DNA of 64,000 nt from Luteimonas sp. S4-F44 (GTDB lineage Bacteria > Pseudomonadota > Gammaproteobacteria > Xanthomonadales > Xanthomonadaceae), in NCBI RefSeq assembly GCF_022637415.1, contig NZ_CP093340.1, positions 558,001-622,000 on the forward strand, written 5' to 3'. This document shows, in pieces, positions 20,150 to 31,031 of the stretch (positions are counted from its first letter, which is position 1; each line of letters starts with the position of its first letter). The position numbers were made by a program, and so were the translations under genes. Under the pieces are notes generated by a model, which was given only the letters and a program-made list of their open reading frames with translations, was not told the DNA's origin and searched no databases.

Positions 20150-21499
20150 TCAGTCCGGCGCCGTGTCCGGCGTCGACGGATGAGCGGCCATGCTATCCGA
20201 AGCCTGCAGCGAACGGTCCTGTACCGCGGCCTCGGGGCCGATTCCCGGCGGCGGGCCGAAGATGATCCGCGCCGCGCGCCGGTGGGTCCAGTAGGCCAGC
20301 GTCCAGTTGAGCAACACGACGATGCGGTTGCGAAAGCCGATCAGGAAGAACACGTGGGCGACCAGCCAGAACCACCAGGCGGGCGCGCCCGAGAGCTTGA
20401 TCCGCCCCAGGTGGGCCACGCCGGCCATGCGACCGATCGTGGCGAGGTTGCCGTAGTCGCGGTAGGCGAACGGGATCCTGGGCTGGCCGCGCAGGTCGGC
20501 GAGCAGGTTGGCGGCCGCGCGCTCGCCCATCTGCTTGGCCGCGGGCGCCACGCCCGGCACTGAGCGTCCGCCACTCTCGATTGCGACCATGTCGCCAATG
20601 GCATAGATCTCGGGATGACCGGGCACGGTGAGGTCGGTGTTGACCTGCACACGGCCGGCGCGATCGCGCGGCACGTCCAGCAGCGCGCCCAGCGGCGAGG
20701 CTGCGACGCCGGCGGCCCAGATCACGGTTCGGGCTGCGATGCGACGCGCGCCGATCCGATAACCGTCGGCATCGATCTCGGCGACCGGTTCGCCGGTGAG
20801 CACCTCGACGCCGAGCTTTTCCAATTGGCGGCGGGCTTTGGCCGACAGGTCCTCGGGGAACGAGGCGAGCACGCGCGGGCCGGCTTCGACCAGCCGGACC
20901 TTGGCCAACGCCGGGTCGATGTGCCGGAACTCGCTGCGCAGGGTGTGGCGCGCGATCTCGGCCAGCGTCCCGGCCAGTTCGACGCCGGTCGGACCGCCGC
21001 CGACGATCGCGAAGCTCAGCCACGCGGCGCGGGCCTCCGGATCGGTCTCGGCCTCGGCGCGCTCGAAGGCCAGCAGCATGCGGCGACGCAGGTGCAACGC
21101 GTCGTCGAGCGTCTTCAAGCCTGGCGCGTGTGGCGCCCAGCGGTCGTTGCCGAAATAGGCGTGGGTGGCGCCGGCAGCGAGAATCAGGCGGTCGTAGCCC
21201 AAGGTCATGCCGCCATCGAGAGTGAGCGTGCGGGCCTCGGGGTCGATGCCGTCGACCTCGGCCATGCGGACCTCGACATTGCGCTGCCGCCGCAGGATGT
21301 GGCGCAGCGGCGCGGCGATGTCCGGCGCCGACAGGCCGGCCGTGGCAACCTGGTAGAGCAGAGGCTGGAACAGGTGGTGATTGCCGCGGTCGATCAGCGT
21401 GAGCCGCACTGGCGCATGGGCCAGGGCGCGTGTGGCCCAGAGCCCGGCGAAGCCGCCGCCGACGATGACGACGTGGGGAAGGTCAGAAGCAGCGGGCAT
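20150..21499 (-). CDS. ndh: Type II NADH dehydrogenase-like oxidoreductase
   Basis: 449 residues. Two Rossmann motifs are clear: the N-terminal FAD site VVIVGGGFAGLWATRAL and the central NAD(P) site FAIVGGGPTGVELAGTLAEI. HHLFQPLLYQVATAGLS and YAIGDMVAI are typical of NDH-2. A C-terminal hydrophobic stretch (PAWWFWLVAHVFFLIGFRNRIVVLLNW) would anchor it to the membrane. NDH-2 passes electrons from NADH to quinone without pumping protons. The start at 21499 (MPAASDLP) is chosen because an upstream in-frame extension merely translates the repeat at 21597-21694. zupT follows closely. Confidence 0.88.
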   Translation of the reverse strand: MPAASDLPHVVIVGGGFAGLWATRALAHAPVRLTLIDRGNHHLFQPLLYQVATAGLSAPDIAAPLRHILRRQRNVEVRMAEVDGIDPEARTLTLDGGMTLGYDRLILAAGATHAYFGNDRWAPHAPGLKTLDDALHLRRRMLLAFERAEAETDPEARAAWLSFAIVGGGPTGVELAGTLAEIARHTLRSEFRHIDPALAKVRLVEAGPRVLASFPEDLSAKARRQLEKLGVEVLTGEPVAEIDADGYRIGARRIAARTVIWAAGVAASPLGALLDVPRDRAGRVQVNTDLTVPGHPEIYAIGDMVAIESGGRSVPGVAPAAKQMGERAAANLLADLRGQPRIPFAYRDYGNLATIGRMAGVAHLGRIKLSGAPAWWFWLVAHVFFLIGFRNRIVVLLNWTLAYWTHRRAARIIFGPPPGIGPEAAVQDRSLQASDSMAAHPSTPDTAPD

Positions 21500-21596
21500 C
21501 GCGGCCTCTCGAAGCGGGGGACGTCTCGATTCTAGGTCGAACGCCGTGCACGGACGATCGTCCTTGGCCTGGCCTCGAGCGGCCCGTTCACCCAGA

Positions 21597-21694
21597 ACCG
21601 GGGTCAGCGTGCAATTTTCAAGACACCGGGGCAAGGGACGACTTTGGATTCCGCCCTCCGACGGAGGCGGCAAGTATTCGACTCTGACCCCGGT
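21597..21694. repeat. REP-like element, degenerate copy 2
   Basis: ACCGGGGTCAGCGTGCAATT begins at 21597, and the matching right end ACTCTGACCCCGGT is at 21681-21694. The arms are separated by about 60 bp that contain a small CCGCC/GGCGG hairpin. One arm base differs from copies 1 and 4. It lies in the gap between valS and the ndh-like gene. Confidence 0.7.
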
Positions 21695-21718
21695 GTTGAT
21701 CGCGCTAGCGTTGCGCGG

Positions 21719-24550
21719 TTACAGCCGGGCGCGTTGTGCGGCGAGGGCGTCGCGTTGCGCGGTCCAGTCGGCCAGACGCTGACGTTCCTGTTCGACGACC
21801 GTCATCGGTGCGTTCTTGACGAAGGTCTCATTCGACAGCTTGCCGTGACATTTGGCCAATTCGCTCTCGACACGCTTGAGCTCCTTGTCCAGGCGCGCGC
21901 GCTCGGCATCGAGGTCGACCAGACCTTCGAGCGGGACGTACAACGCGAACTCGCCGACCAGCGCGGTCGCTGCCGGCGGCGGATCGCCCTCGAGCCGGTC
22001 GATGCGCTCGAGGCGGACCAGCGAGCGCAGCTGCGAGTCGAAGCGGCGCAGCCGCTCGGTCGACAGCGGATGGTCTTCCCGGGTCAGTAGCGCGATCTGG
22101 CGCGACGGCGACACGCCCAGTTCACTGCGGATGCGGCGCAGTGCGCTGACCATCTGCTTGAGCCATTCGACATCGGCGTCGGCCTTCGAATACGCGGCCA
22201 CCGCCTGCGCGTCGGCCTGCGGATAGGGGCGCAGCGAGATCGTCGTGTCGTCGATGCCCAGCCGCGGCGCGACCTGGCGCCACAGTTCCTCGGTGACGAA
22301 CGGGATCAGCGGATGCAGCAGTCGCAGCAGCGATTCGAGCACGTGCAGCAGGGTGCGGCGGGTGCTGTCGGCAGCCGCCTGGTCGGTGCCCAGCAGCGCC
22401 GGCTTGGCAAGTTCGACGAACCAATCGCAGAACTGGTTCCAGGCGAACTCGTAGAGCGTCTGCGCAAGCAGATCGAAGCGGTAGCTCTCGAAATGCGTAC
22501 GGGCTTCGTTGGCGGCCTGGTCGAGTCGCGACAGGATCCACTTCTCGGTGTCGGTCACCGGCCAGGCGGTATCGGACGTGGCAGCGTCGAAGCCCTCGGT
22601 GTTCATCAGCACAAAGCGCGTGGCATTCCACAGCTTGTTGCAGAAGTTCTTGTAGCCTTCCGCGCGGCCGAGATCGAACTTGATGTCGCGGCCGGGGCCG
22701 GCGAGCGCGGCCATCGTGAAGCGCAGCGGATCGGCACCGTGCGCGGCGATGCCGTCGGGGAATTCCTTGCGCGTGGCCTTCTCGATCTTCGGCGCATCCT
22801 TGGGCTTCATCAGCCCGGTGGTGCGCTTGGCGACCAGATCCTCGATCGCGATGCCGTCGATGATGTCCAGCGGGTCGAGCACGTTGCCCTTGGACTTGGA
22901 CATCTTCTGGCCGTCCTTGTCGCGGACCAGGCCGGTCATATAGACATCGCGGAACGGCACCTGGCCGACCAGGTGGTCGGTCAGCATGATCATCCGTGCG
23001 ACCCAGAAGAAGATGATGTCGAAGCCGGTCACCAGCACGCTCGACGGCACGAAGTGCGCGAAGCCGCGCGCGTCCATCGCTGCCGCGTCCGGCCAGCCCA
23101 TCGTGCCGATCGGCCACAGTCCCGACGAGAACCAGGTCTCGAGCACGTCGCTGTCCTGGGTCAGCGCCACGTCGGGGCCCAGGCCCGCCTTCTCGCGCGC
23201 CTCGGCTTCGCTGCGTGCGACGTAGATGTTGCCGTCAGCGTCGTACCACGCCGGGATGCGGTGGCCCCACCACAGCTGGCGGCTGATGCACCAGTCCTGG
23301 ATGTTCTCCATCCAGTGGCGATAGGTGCTGGTCCAGTTTGGCGGCACGAACTTGACGGCGCCGCTCTCGACGAGCGCCAGGCCGCGCTCGGCCAGGCCGT
23401 CCATCGCGACGAACCATTGGTCGGTCAGGTACGGCTCGATGACCTGGCCCGTGCGGTCGCCGCGCGGCACCTGCAACGTGTGCGGACGTGCCTGCAGCAT
23501 CAGCCCGTCGGCCTCGAGTTCGGCGAGCACGGCCTTGCGCGCCTCGAAGCGGTCCAGGCCGCGGAAGCGCTCGGGCGCTGCGTCGTTGAGTGCGGCCTCG
23601 GGCGTGAACAGGTTGATCGTCGGCAGGCCGTGGCGCTGGCCGACCTGGTAGTCGTTGAAGTCGTGCGCCGGGGTCACTTTGACCACGCCGGTGCCGAATG
23701 CCCGGTCGACGTAGGCGTCGCCGATCACCGGGATCGTGCGGCCGGTCAGCGGCAGCGCCACGGCCTTGCCGATCAGGGTTGCGTAGCGCGGGTCCTCCGG
23801 ATGCACCATCACCGCGGTGTCGCCGAGCATCGTTTCCGGGCGCGTGGTGGCCACGACCAGGTGGTCGCGCGTTTCACGCAGCGTCTCGTTGCCGTCGGCG
23901 TCGGTCTCGACGTGCTCGTAGGTCGCGCCATCGGCCAGCGGATAGCGGATTTCCCACAGGAAGCCGTCTTCCTCTTCGCTGACGACCTCCAGGTCGGAGA
24001 TCGCGGTCTTGAGCACCGGATCCCAGTTGACCAGGCGCTGGCCACGATAGATCAGGCCCTGCTCGTGCAGGCGCACGAAGGCTTCGACCACGGCCTGCGA
24101 CGGTTGCGGGTCCATCGTGAACGTCGTGCGCGACCAGTCGCCCGAGGTGCCCAGTCGCCGCATCTGGCGCTCGATCGTGCCGCCCGACTCGGCCTTCCAT
24201 TCCCACACCTTCTCGATGAAGCGCTCGCGCCCCAGCGAATCGCGGGTCTCGCTGCTGCCGGCGAGCTTGAGGTTGCGCGAGACCACCATCTCGGTCGCGA
24301 TGCCGGCGTGGTCGGTGCCCATCTGCCACAGCGTGCGGTAGCCGCGCATCCGGTGATAGCGCACCAGGGCGTCCTGCAGCGTGTGCTGGAACGCGTGGCC
24401 CATGTGCAGCGTGCCGGTGACGTTGGGCGGCGGCAGCAGGATCGTGTAGGCCGGGCCCTCACCCTGCGGCGCGAACACGCCGCCGGCCTCCCACTCGGCG
24501 TACAGGCGGGCTTCGAAGGAACCGGGGTCGTAGCTGGGGGCGAGGGGCAT
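21719..24550 (-). CDS. valS: Valyl-tRNA synthetase
   Basis: 943-residue class I synthetase that charges tRNA-Val and edits mischarged threonine. The TLHMGHAF (HIGH) and [11 protein letters not shown] (KMSKS) signatures are intact. The editing domain carries [22 protein letters not shown]-terminal coiled coil ([25 protein letters not shown]) is typical of ValRS. The start at 24550 ([10 protein letters not shown]) gives the normal length. holC lies immediately upstream on the same strand, the common holC-valS arrangement. Confidence 0.98.
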   Translation of the reverse strand: MPLAPSYDPGSFEARLYAEWEAGGVFAPQGEGPAYTILLPPPNVTGTLHMGHAFQHTLQDALVRYHRMRGYRTLWQMGTDHAGIATEMVVSRNLKLAGSSETRDSLGRERFIEKVWEWKAESGGTIERQMRRLGTSGDWSRTTFTMDPQPSQAVVEAFVRLHEQGLIYRGQRLVNWDPVLKTAISDLEVVSEEEDGFLWEIRYPLADGATYEHVETDADGNETLRETRDHLVVATTRPETMLGDTAVMVHPEDPRYATLIGKAVALPLTGRTIPVIGDAYVDRAFGTGVVKVTPAHDFNDYQVGQRHGLPTINLFTPEAALNDAAPERFRGLDRFEARKAVLAELEADGLMLQARPHTLQVPRGDRTGQVIEPYLTDQWFVAMDGLAERGLALVESGAVKFVPPNWTSTYRHWMENIQDWCISRQLWWGHRIPAWYDADGNIYVARSEAEAREKAGLGPDVALTQDSDVLETWFSSGLWPIGTMGWPDAAAMDARGFAHFVPSSVLVTGFDIIFFWVARMIMLTDHLVGQVPFRDVYMTGLVRDKDGQKMSKSKGNVLDPLDIIDGIAIEDLVAKRTTGLMKPKDAPKIEKATRKEFPDGIAAHGADPLRFTMAALAGPGRDIKFDLGRAEGYKNFCNKLWNATRFVLMNTEGFDAATSDTAWPVTDTEKWILSRLDQAANEARTHFESYRFDLLAQTLYEFAWNQFCDWFVELAKPALLGTDQAAADSTRRTLLHVLESLLRLLHPLIPFVTEELWRQVAPRLGIDDTTISLRPYPQADAQAVAAYSKADADVEWLKQMVSALRRIRSELGVSPSRQIALLTREDHPLSTERLRRFDSQLRSLVRLERIDRLEGDPPPAATALVGEFALYVPLEGLVDLDAERARLDKELKRVESELAKCHGKLSNETFVKNAPMTVVEQERQRLADWTAQRDALAAQRARL

Positions 24551-24666
24551 GGTGGGAGCGCCGTGAGTCGTGATGGGTGATGCGTGTTGGGAGAGCGAGT
24601 GTTCGGAGCGGGGCAGGATGGAATGCTCGACGCCCCAAGCCCCAGTCCCGGCGTTCGGCCTTCCAC

Positions 24667-25089
24667 TCACATGTCGTGCTTGGAGACCTCGAGTCCGGCG
24701 GCCTTGTAGTGGCGCCAGCGCTCGCGCAGCGGTTCGCGGGCCGAGTCGTCGGCGGGGACCACTTCGAGCACCCGTTCGAAGCCGCCGTCGACCGCAGCGT
24801 CGCGCAGGTTGATGACCAGTGCGCGCATCGGGGGGGCAGCGTCGGGCGCTGCGATCAGCACCGGCGCCTCGTCGTCCTCGTCGTCGGTACCGGCGATCTG
24901 GTGCGGGATATAGTCGTCCTCGCCCATGTCCCAGAGCATGTCGTCGAGCATCTCGGCCTGCGCCATGTCGCGCGCCAGCACCAGTGTCCACTGCTGCGCG
25001 GCATAGGCCTTGCGCACCAGTTCGCAGACCAGCCGCAATGGCTCGTCGCGGAAGCGGGGCTTGGCGATCAGATAGAAGTCGGCGCGCAT
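24667..25089 (-). CDS. holC: DNA polymerase III subunit chi
   Basis: 140 residues. The start [27 protein letters not shown], the [13 protein letters not shown] stretch and the [12 protein letters not shown] segment fit HolC, which with psi bridges the clamp loader to single-strand binding protein. The start at 25089 (MRADFYL) is preferred; an upstream ATG at 25122 would add 11 residues not expected in the family. It lies between pepA and valS, the conserved pepA-holC-valS order. Confidence 0.92.
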   Translation of the reverse strand: MRADFYLIAKPRFRDEPLRLVCELVRKAYAAQQWTLVLARDMAQAEMLDDMLWDMGEDDYIPHQIAGTDDEDDEAPVLIAAPDAAPPMRALVINLRDAAVDGGFERVLEVVPADDSAREPLRERWRHYKAAGLEVSKHDM

Positions 25090-25140
25090 GGAAGAGGCAG
25101 GGGAGGAGGTCGTCTCAGGCAAGAATCAAGCAAGCGGGCT

Positions 25141-25222
25141 AAACCGGGGTCAGCGTGCAATTTCGAACGAGGGGGTCAGACTGCGAATTTCGCCTTGCGA
25201 AATTGCACTCTGACCCCGGTTC
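25141..25222. repeat. REP-like element, compound copy 3
   Basis: Three half-elements are packed together: AACCGGGGTCAGCGTGCAAT from 25142, a second forward arm GGGGTCAGACTGCGAATTTC from about 25172, and an inverse arm AATTGCACTCTGACCCCGGT ending at 25220. It fills the gap between pepA and holC and may have formed by insertion of one copy into another. Confidence 0.75.
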
Positions 25223-25230
25223 TCCCGGTT

Positions 25231-26712
25231 CTAGGCGGCGGTGCGGTCGAGCAGCCACTGCGACAGCAGGCCGACGGGGCGGCCGGTGGCGTAGGCCATC
25301 TTGCCGCTGCCGCTGGCGCTGCCGGCGATGTCCAGGTGGGCCCAGCGCTGTCCTTCGGTGAAGCGCGAGAGGAAGCAGCCGGCGGTGATCGCGCCGCCCC
25401 AGCGGCCGCCGATGTTGTAGACGTCGGCGAAGTTGGAATCGAGCATCGACTGATATTCGTCCCACAGCGGCAGGCGCCAGGCGCGGTCGAAAACGTGTTC
25501 GCCGGCGGCCAGCAGTTCGGCGGCTAGATCGTCGTGCTTGCTCATCAGGCCGGTGGCCTGCGTGCCAAGCGCGACCATGCACGCGCCGGTCAGTGTGGCG
25601 ACGTCGACCAGGGCGGCCGGCTCGAACCGCTCGGCATAGGTCAGGGCGTCGCACAGGATCAGCCGGCCCTCGGCATCGGTGTTGCCGACCTCGATCGTCT
25701 TGCCCGACATGCTGGTGATGACGTCGGACGGGCGATAGCTGTTGCCGTCGATCGCGTTCTCGACCGCGGGCACCACGACATGCAGGTTGATCGGCAGGTC
25801 CAGGCCGACCGCGGACACGAATGTGCCCATGACCGTCGCCGCGCCGCACATGTCGAACTTCATCTCCTCGATGCCGCCCTGGGTCTTGAGGTTGACGCCG
25901 CCGGTGTCGAAGGTGATGCCCTTGCCGACCAGGACGTAGGGCTTGGCGTCGCCGCCGTTCTTCCAGCTCAGCACGACCAGGCGCGGGCGGTTGGCCGAGC
26001 CACGGGCGACGGCCAGCAGCGAGCCCATGCCCAGCGCTTCCATCTGGGCTTCGTCGAGCACCTCGCACGAGGCCTTGTCGAAGCGGTCGGCGAAGGTGCG
26101 CGCCTGTTCGGCGAGGTAGGCCGGGTTACAGACGTTCGGCGGCAGGTTGCCGAGCTCGCGCGCGAACTTCACACCCGCCGCGATCGCCTTGCCCTGGGCC
26201 AGTGCGTGGTCGTCGTCGCCGACGATGGCGATCGAGGCCAGCTTCGCCGGCTCGCGCTTCTTGTTGCGCGCGCCCAGCGTGGCGACATAGCGATAGGCGG
26301 CGTGGTCGGCGGCGACGGCCGCCTGGCGGATCTTCCACGCGGTGTCGTGGCCGGCGACCTCGAGGTCGGCCAGCGCCAGCGCCGCGTTGGCGACCGTGCC
26401 GTCCTTGAGCGCGCGGACCGCATCGCCGACGGCGCGCAGGTACTGGGGCGCGCCGAACTTGGCGCGCTCGCCCAGGCCGACGGCCAGCACGCGCGGTGCG
26501 GTCACGCCGGGCAGGTCGTGCAGCAATGTGGTGCGCCCGGGCTTGCCGGGCAGGTCGCCGCGCTGCGCGAGCGCCGACAGGCGACCGCCGCTGGCGGTGT
26601 CGATCGCGGCCGCCGCGCCCGACAGCGGACCGTCGGCGAAGACGCCGACGACCAGGCAGTCGCTCGACAAAGTGGGGGGCGCGTCGCGGTTCAGGGAGAA
26701 TTCGAGGGTCAT
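25231..26712 (-). CDS. pepA: Leucyl aminopeptidase (M17)
   Basis: 493 residues. The M17 signature [14 protein letters not shown] and the metal-binding [14 protein letters not shown] segment are intact, as is the Asp-rich region at FDMCGAA. The enzyme is a hexameric two-metal aminopeptidase that recycles peptides. In E. coli PepA also acts as a DNA-binding accessory factor in Xer recombination and as a transcription regulator. The start at 26712 (MTLEFSLN) gives the normal length. It is divergent from lptF over 135 bp, the widespread pepA/lptF arrangement. Confidence 0.96.
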   Translation of the reverse strand: MTLEFSLNRDAPPTLSSDCLVVGVFADGPLSGAAAAIDTASGGRLSALAQRGDLPGKPGRTTLLHDLPGVTAPRVLAVGLGERAKFGAPQYLRAVGDAVRALKDGTVANAALALADLEVAGHDTAWKIRQAAVAADHAAYRYVATLGARNKKREPAKLASIAIVGDDDHALAQGKAIAAGVKFARELGNLPPNVCNPAYLAEQARTFADRFDKASCEVLDEAQMEALGMGSLLAVARGSANRPRLVVLSWKNGGDAKPYVLVGKGITFDTGGVNLKTQGGIEEMKFDMCGAATVMGTFVSAVGLDLPINLHVVVPAVENAIDGNSYRPSDVITSMSGKTIEVGNTDAEGRLILCDALTYAERFEPAALVDVATLTGACMVALGTQATGLMSKHDDLAAELLAAGEHVFDRAWRLPLWDEYQSMLDSNFADVYNIGGRWGGAITAGCFLSRFTEGQRWAHLDIAGSASGSGKMAYATGRPVGLLSQWLLDRTAA

Positions 26713-26847
26713 CAACCAGATTCCATGGGGTGATCGGTACACTTCACGGTCCAGCGGGCGTGGCCTGTGACAGGCTCGCCATCGCAGATGCGTCGTGAAG
26801 GCGCGGCTGGACGAACCCCTAAGTCTAAAGCAAAGCCCCCGCGCCCG

Positions 26848-27933
26848 ATGCCGAAGCTCGACCGATACCTGCTCCGCGAATTTGCCCAGGCGACCTTCGC
26901 GGCGCTGGTGGTGCTGATGATCGTCAGCCTCGGTGGGGTGTTCGCCGACGTGCTCGGCGACATCGCGCGCGGCCGGGTGCCGGCCGGCCTGATGCTGGCC
27001 CAGTTGGGCCTGCAGGTCGTCAATTACCTGCCGTTGATCCTGCCGCTGGGCCTGATGCTCGGCCTGATGCTGGCGTTCGGGCGTCTGTACCGCGATTCGG
27101 AGATGCCGGTACTGACCTCGGTCGGCGTCGGCCCGGTGCGCCTGTTGCGGCCGCTGGCGCTGGTCGTGGTGCCGATGACGCTCTTCATCGGCGCCTGCTC
27201 GCTTTGGCTGGGGCCGTGGGCCCGCGCCTACTCGCAGCAGATGATTGAAGCCGGGCAGCGCAGCCTGCTGGTCTCAGGGCTGGAGGCCGGCCGGTTCGTC
27301 GAGTTCCCCGGCGGCAACGGCGTGGTGTACGTCAATGCGATGTCCGACGACGGCAGCCGTCTGGGCCGGGTGTTCGTCTATCGCCAGGACGATGGGCGCA
27401 TGGACGTGACCACCGCGCTGAGCGGCGAGTTGAGCGTCGAAGCGGCGGGGCGCTTCCTGCGGCTGGACGAGGGCTTCCGTGTCGAAGGGCCGCTCGATGC
27501 CGGGCTCGATTACCGGCTGATGCGTTATGCCAGCAACGAAATCCGGTTGCCGGCCGCCGATCTGGGCGCCGATGCCGACGACCCGGCGCTGCAGCCGACG
27601 CTGGCGCTGCTGGGCGACGACCGCCGCGAGGCCCGCGCGCAGTTGCATTTCCGGCTGGCCCCGCCGCTGTTGGCGTTGGCCTTCGCCCTGCTCGCGGTGC
27701 CGCTGGCTCGCAGTCCGCCGCGCCAGGCCCGCTACGGGCGGATGATGATGGGCTTTTTGGCCTACGTCATGGGCATGAACCTGATGATGCTGGGCGCCGA
27801 CTGGGTGGGTGAAGGTCGGATTCCGGTCGCCCTGGGCTTGTGGTGGCTGGTGTTGCCACTGTTGGGCTTCGGCGCCTGGCTGTATTTCCGCGATGGCCGC
27901 GTGGTCGCGCCGAAGTGGAGGCGTGCGCGATGA
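26848..27933 (+). CDS. lptF: LPS export ABC transporter permease LptF
   Basis: 361 residues of the YjgP/YjgQ family. Six transmembrane helices are arranged as three plus three around a periplasmic beta-jellyroll-like domain (about residues 135-260, from [20 protein letters not shown]). LptF and LptG form the membrane part of the LptB2FG extractor, which lifts lipopolysaccharide from the inner membrane. The ATG at 26848 ([12 protein letters not shown]) matches the conserved LptF N-terminus. The stop codon overlaps the lptG start (ATGA). Confidence 0.95.
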   Translation: MPKLDRYLLREFAQATFAALVVLMIVSLGGVFADVLGDIARGRVPAGLMLAQLGLQVVNYLPLILPLGLMLGLMLAFGRLYRDSEMPVLTSVGVGPVRLLRPLALVVVPMTLFIGACSLWLGPWARAYSQQMIEAGQRSLLVSGLEAGRFVEFPGGNGVVYVNAMSDDGSRLGRVFVYRQDDGRMDVTTALSGELSVEAAGRFLRLDEGFRVEGPLDAGLDYRLMRYASNEIRLPAADLGADADDPALQPTLALLGDDRREARAQLHFRLAPPLLALAFALLAVPLARSPPRQARYGRMMMGFLAYVMGMNLMMLGADWVGEGRIPVALGLWWLVLPLLGFGAWLYFRDGRVVAPKWRRAR

Positions 27934-29039
27934 GGCCGTTGGTGCGTATCCATGATCTCTACGTCGCCCGCATGGTCACCATCGCGGTGTTCGCGACCTG
28001 GGTGGTGCTGGTCGGGTTGGATGCGCTAATGGCCGGCGTCAACGAGATCGGCGCGGTCGGACAGGGCAATTACAGTTATATGTCGGCGGTGGCGTACATC
28101 CTGCAGACGCTGCCGCGCCGGGCCTATGTGATGTTCCCGACGGCGGCGGTCATCGGATCGCTGATGGGCCTGGGACAACTGGCCGCGACCTCGGAACTGA
28201 TCGCCATGCGCGCGCTGGGCCTGTCGCGGACGCGACTGGCTATCTCGGTCGCCCTGCCGCTGCTGGTGCTGACTGCGCTGATGGTGGTCAACGGCGAGAC
28301 GCTCGGGCCGATGGCGCAGCGCAATGCCGACAGCATGAAGTCGGCCCTGCGCTCCAACAACATGGTGGTCGGCCGGTACTCGGGCCTGTGGGCGCGCGAG
28401 GGCGATACCTTCCTCAATGCGCAGAACGGCAGCGAGGTCGCCGAGGCCGGCGGCAGCCGGATCCAGTTGCAGGACGTGCGCCTGTTCGAGTTCGCGAGCG
28501 ACGGCCGGCTCGAATCGGTGGCGCATGCCAAGACTGCCGAGCACGGCGCCGACGGTTGGCTGCTGCGCGACGTGAAGCGCACCTGGTTCGAACCGCGCGC
28601 GGTGACCCGGACCGAGGCGCTGGAAGAGCATTGGGCCTCGCAACTGGATGCCTCCACGCTGGCGGCCAGCGCCAGCAGCATCTGGCGGCCGCGCTACATG
28701 CCGGCCAGCGAGCTACGCGCGGGCATCGAGTATCGCAAGCGCAACCAGCTCGACGCCGGCGAGTTCGAGGAGCATTACTGGGGGCGCTGGTTCTATCCGC
28801 TCAATGTGCTCGCGCTGTGCCTGGCAGCGATTCCGTTCGCGTTCGGCTCTTTGCGCAGCGGCAATGCCGGTAAGCGGCTCTTCATCGGCGTGGTGTTCGC
28901 GCTCGGCTTCTGGCTCATGCAGATGCAGGTGGTGAAGTTCGCCGCGGTCTACCGGATCGATTTCCGCCTGGCCTACCTGCTGCCGCCCAGCGTGATGCTG
29001 CTGGTGTCCTGGCTGCTGTTCCGCCGACGCGGCGCCTGA
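27930..29039 (+). CDS. lptG: LPS export ABC transporter permease LptG
   Basis: 369 residues, partner of LptF. The N-terminal RIHDLYVARMVTIAVFATWVVLVGLDAL helix, the coupling segment ELIAMRALGLSRTRLA and the C-terminal helices (NVLALCLAAIPFAFGSLRSG) are characteristic. The ATG overlaps the lptF stop codon by four bases, so the two are translationally coupled. Nothing gene-like lies in the 101 bp to the next gene, which is on the opposite strand. Confidence 0.95.
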   Translation: MRPLVRIHDLYVARMVTIAVFATWVVLVGLDALMAGVNEIGAVGQGNYSYMSAVAYILQTLPRRAYVMFPTAAVIGSLMGLGQLAATSELIAMRALGLSRTRLAISVALPLLVLTALMVVNGETLGPMAQRNADSMKSALRSNNMVVGRYSGLWAREGDTFLNAQNGSEVAEAGGSRIQLQDVRLFEFASDGRLESVAHAKTAEHGADGWLLRDVKRTWFEPRAVTRTEALEEHWASQLDASTLAASASSIWRPRYMPASELRAGIEYRKRNQLDAGEFEEHYWGRWFYPLNVLALCLAAIPFAFGSLRSGNAGKRLFIGVVFALGFWLMQMQVVKFAAVYRIDFRLAYLLPPSVMLLVSWLLFRRRGA

Positions 29040-29140
29040 CGCGCTGCCAATCCTGGCTGCGTGCTGGCGGAGTCGCACGGCCAGTCTTCGACGTGGAATG
29101 TGTTCTGCCGCGCCCGCCGTGCATGGGCTCGCGCAGGTCG

Positions 29141-29623
29141 TTAGTGCGCTGACCGCTTGGGGTCGCGCACGATCCGGGTGCCGCTCGCCCGGTCGTGCCA
29201 GGTCAGGCGGTCGCGATCGAGCCAAGCCCACCAGAACCCCAGGCCACCGGCCAGCAGCGACACTGTCCCGATCGCGAAACGCAGCCACAGTGCGCGCGAC
29301 GACGGCTGGCCGCCATCGCGCCCGCGCACGCGGATGCGCCAGGGGCGCATGCCCAGTGTCTGGCCGCCGTGGCGCCAGCTCACGACCGAATAGGCGCCGG
29401 TCGCCAGCCAGCAGCACAGCCACAGCAGCCACTGCAGTGCGCTCATCGGTGCGATGTTCTCGTGCGGATCGTGATGCCCGGCGAAGGTATAGCCCGCGGT
29501 GAACAGGGCCGACAGCAGCAGCCACAAGGCGAGCGCCGGCCACAGATCGTAGACCAGCGCCAGCAGCCGCCAGCCGATCCAGGGGCGGGCAGGGGCGGCG
29601 GGACGAGAGGGCGATGCGGACAT
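29141..29623 (-). CDS. RDD-family membrane protein
   Basis: 160 residues. The RDD domain starts at WIGWRLLALVYDLWPALALWLLLS; the second motif is GQTLGMRPWRIRVRGRDG and the third helix is followed by WHDRASGTRIV, which is typical of the family. Three transmembrane segments are predicted. The function of RDD proteins is unsettled, and some are proposed to be Na+/H+ antiporters. The start at 29623 (MSASPSRP) removes an unlikely N-terminal extension. It is divergent from xerD. Confidence 0.85.
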   Translation of the reverse strand: MSASPSRPAAPARPWIGWRLLALVYDLWPALALWLLLSALFTAGYTFAGHHDPHENIAPMSALQWLLWLCCWLATGAYSVVSWRHGGQTLGMRPWRIRVRGRDGGQPSSRALWLRFAIGTVSLLAGGLGFWWAWLDRDRLTWHDRASGTRIVRDPKRSAH

Positions 29624-29745
29624 CGCGACAGGATAGCGGCAGTGCCCCGCGTTGCGCTGCGGATGCACGACGATGACGCCTGCGTGTGGCGGCGGATATC
29701 AGGCAGACGGTGCCGGGCCGGCCACCAGGCCCTAAGCTGCGCACG

Positions 29746-30726
29746 ATGACCCCGACCACCGCCACGCCTGCCGAACGCCGTGCCCTCGTAGTCGGCCTGC
29801 CGCCGTTGCGCGACGACGATCGTCAGGCGATCGACGGGTTTCTTGACGCGTTCTGGGCCGAGACCGGGATCGCCGCCCAGACCGGTTCGGCCTACCGACG
29901 CGATCTCGAAGGACTCGCGCGCTGGCGCGACGGCCGCGACGGCGGCATCGCCAACGCCGACCGTGCCGCGTTGTTCGACTACCTGGCATGGCGCACCCGC
30001 CACGGCTGGTCGCCGCGTAGCAACGCGCGGCTGCTGTCGGCGCTGCGTGCGTTCTACGCCGACCGGCAGCGACGGCATGGCCGCGCCGACGATCCGACCG
30101 CGCTGCTCGAACCGCCGAAGCTGCCGCGGCCGCTGCCCAAGGCCTTGGGCGAATCGCAGATCGAGGCCTTGCTCGCTGCGCCGGATGTGACCACAGCCGA
30201 TGGCCTGCGCGATCGTACGATGCTCGAGCTGATGTACGCCTGCGGCCTGCGGGTCAGCGAACTGACCGGCCTGCCCGCCAATGGCGTCAATCTGCGCCAA
30301 GGCGCACTGCGGGTTACTGGCAAGGGCGAGCGTACTCGCCTGGTGCCGCTGGGCGAGGAGGCGCAGCACTGGTTACAGCGGTATCTGACCGAAGCCCGCC
30401 CGGTGCTGGCCGGCGGCAAGCCGCTGCCGGCCGACGCCCAGGGCGGCACGCCCCTGTTCCTGACCGTTCGGCGCCTGCCGCTGACCCGGCAGCAGTTCTG
30501 GGGCCTGGTCAAGCGCTATGCGGCGATCGCAGGCATCGACCCGGCCCGCATCAGCCCACACGGCCTGCGCCACAGCTTCGCCACCCATCTGCTCAACCAC
30601 GGCGCCGACCTGCGCGCGCTGCAGATGCTGCTCGGCCACAGCTCGCTGTCGACGACCCAGATCTACACCCTGGTCGCACGCGAACACCTCAAACGCCTCC
30701 ACGCCACCCACCACCCGAGGGGGTGA
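29746..30726 (+). CDS. xerD: Site-specific tyrosine recombinase XerD
   Basis: 326 residues. The catalytic set of tyrosine recombinases is in place: Arg169 (CGLRVSEL), His272 and Arg275 ([12 protein letters not shown]), and the nucleophile Tyr307 (QIYTLV). An N-terminal SAM-like domain includes [22 protein letters not shown]. With XerC it resolves chromosome dimers at dif. It sits among housekeeping genes, not next to an att site, so it is chromosomal XerD rather than an element integrase. TAAGCT (29733-29738) ends 7 nt before the ATG and may be a -10 box of a leaderless message. Confidence 0.93.
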   Translation: MTPTTATPAERRALVVGLPPLRDDDRQAIDGFLDAFWAETGIAAQTGSAYRRDLEGLARWRDGRDGGIANADRAALFDYLAWRTRHGWSPRSNARLLSALRAFYADRQRRHGRADDPTALLEPPKLPRPLPKALGESQIEALLAAPDVTTADGLRDRTMLELMYACGLRVSELTGLPANGVNLRQGALRVTGKGERTRLVPLGEEAQHWLQRYLTEARPVLAGGKPLPADAQGGTPLFLTVRRLPLTRQQFWGLVKRYAAIAGIDPARISPHGLRHSFATHLLNHGADLRALQMLLGHSSLSTTQIYTLVAREHLKRLHATHHPRG

Positions 30727-30762
30727 GCCCCCGTCGCTCACGCGGCATGCCGCGTGACGGGG

Positions 30763-30840
30763 GCGAACGCCTCGCGTGCTTCGCGAGGCCGGGCGTGCGC
30801 TGGAATCAATAGCCGATAGCAACCCGACGCCGACCGCGCA
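30763..30840. repeat. Direct repeat unit A
   Basis: About 78 bp beginning GCGAACGCCTCGCGTGCTTC and ending near GACGCCGACCGCGCA. It resembles 30955-31031 over its whole length and contains the hairpin GCCTCGCG-TGCTT-CGCGAGGC. Confidence 0.8.
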
Positions 30841-30954
30841 GGCGCGAACGCCCGGCCACGGATGGCCGGGCCGGGCGTTCATCAGGCGACCAAGCATGGC
30901 CATGGATGGCGGCAAGGGGTATCGACCCCGAGGCGGCACTGCCGCGCGGGCTTG

Positions 30955-31031
30955 GCGAACGCCTCGCGTGCTTCGCGAGGCCGGACGAGCGCCGGAGTAA
31001 CTAGCCGATCGCAATTCAACGCCGACCGCAC
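30955..31031. repeat. Direct repeat unit B
   Basis: Second copy of the roughly 78-bp unit: the first 30 bases are the same as in unit A, with scattered differences later. The spacing between the two starts is 192 bp. Confidence 0.8.

Noticed and set aside
21500..21673. N-terminal extension of the ndh-like protein
   Set aside because: The extension is a translation of the REP-like repeat; the FAD motif and family length support the start at 21499.
29746..30726. Tyrosine recombinase as the integrase of a mobile island
   Set aside because: Sequence and length fit chromosomal XerD, and the neighbours are housekeeping genes. No att-like repeat or tRNA gene is adjacent.
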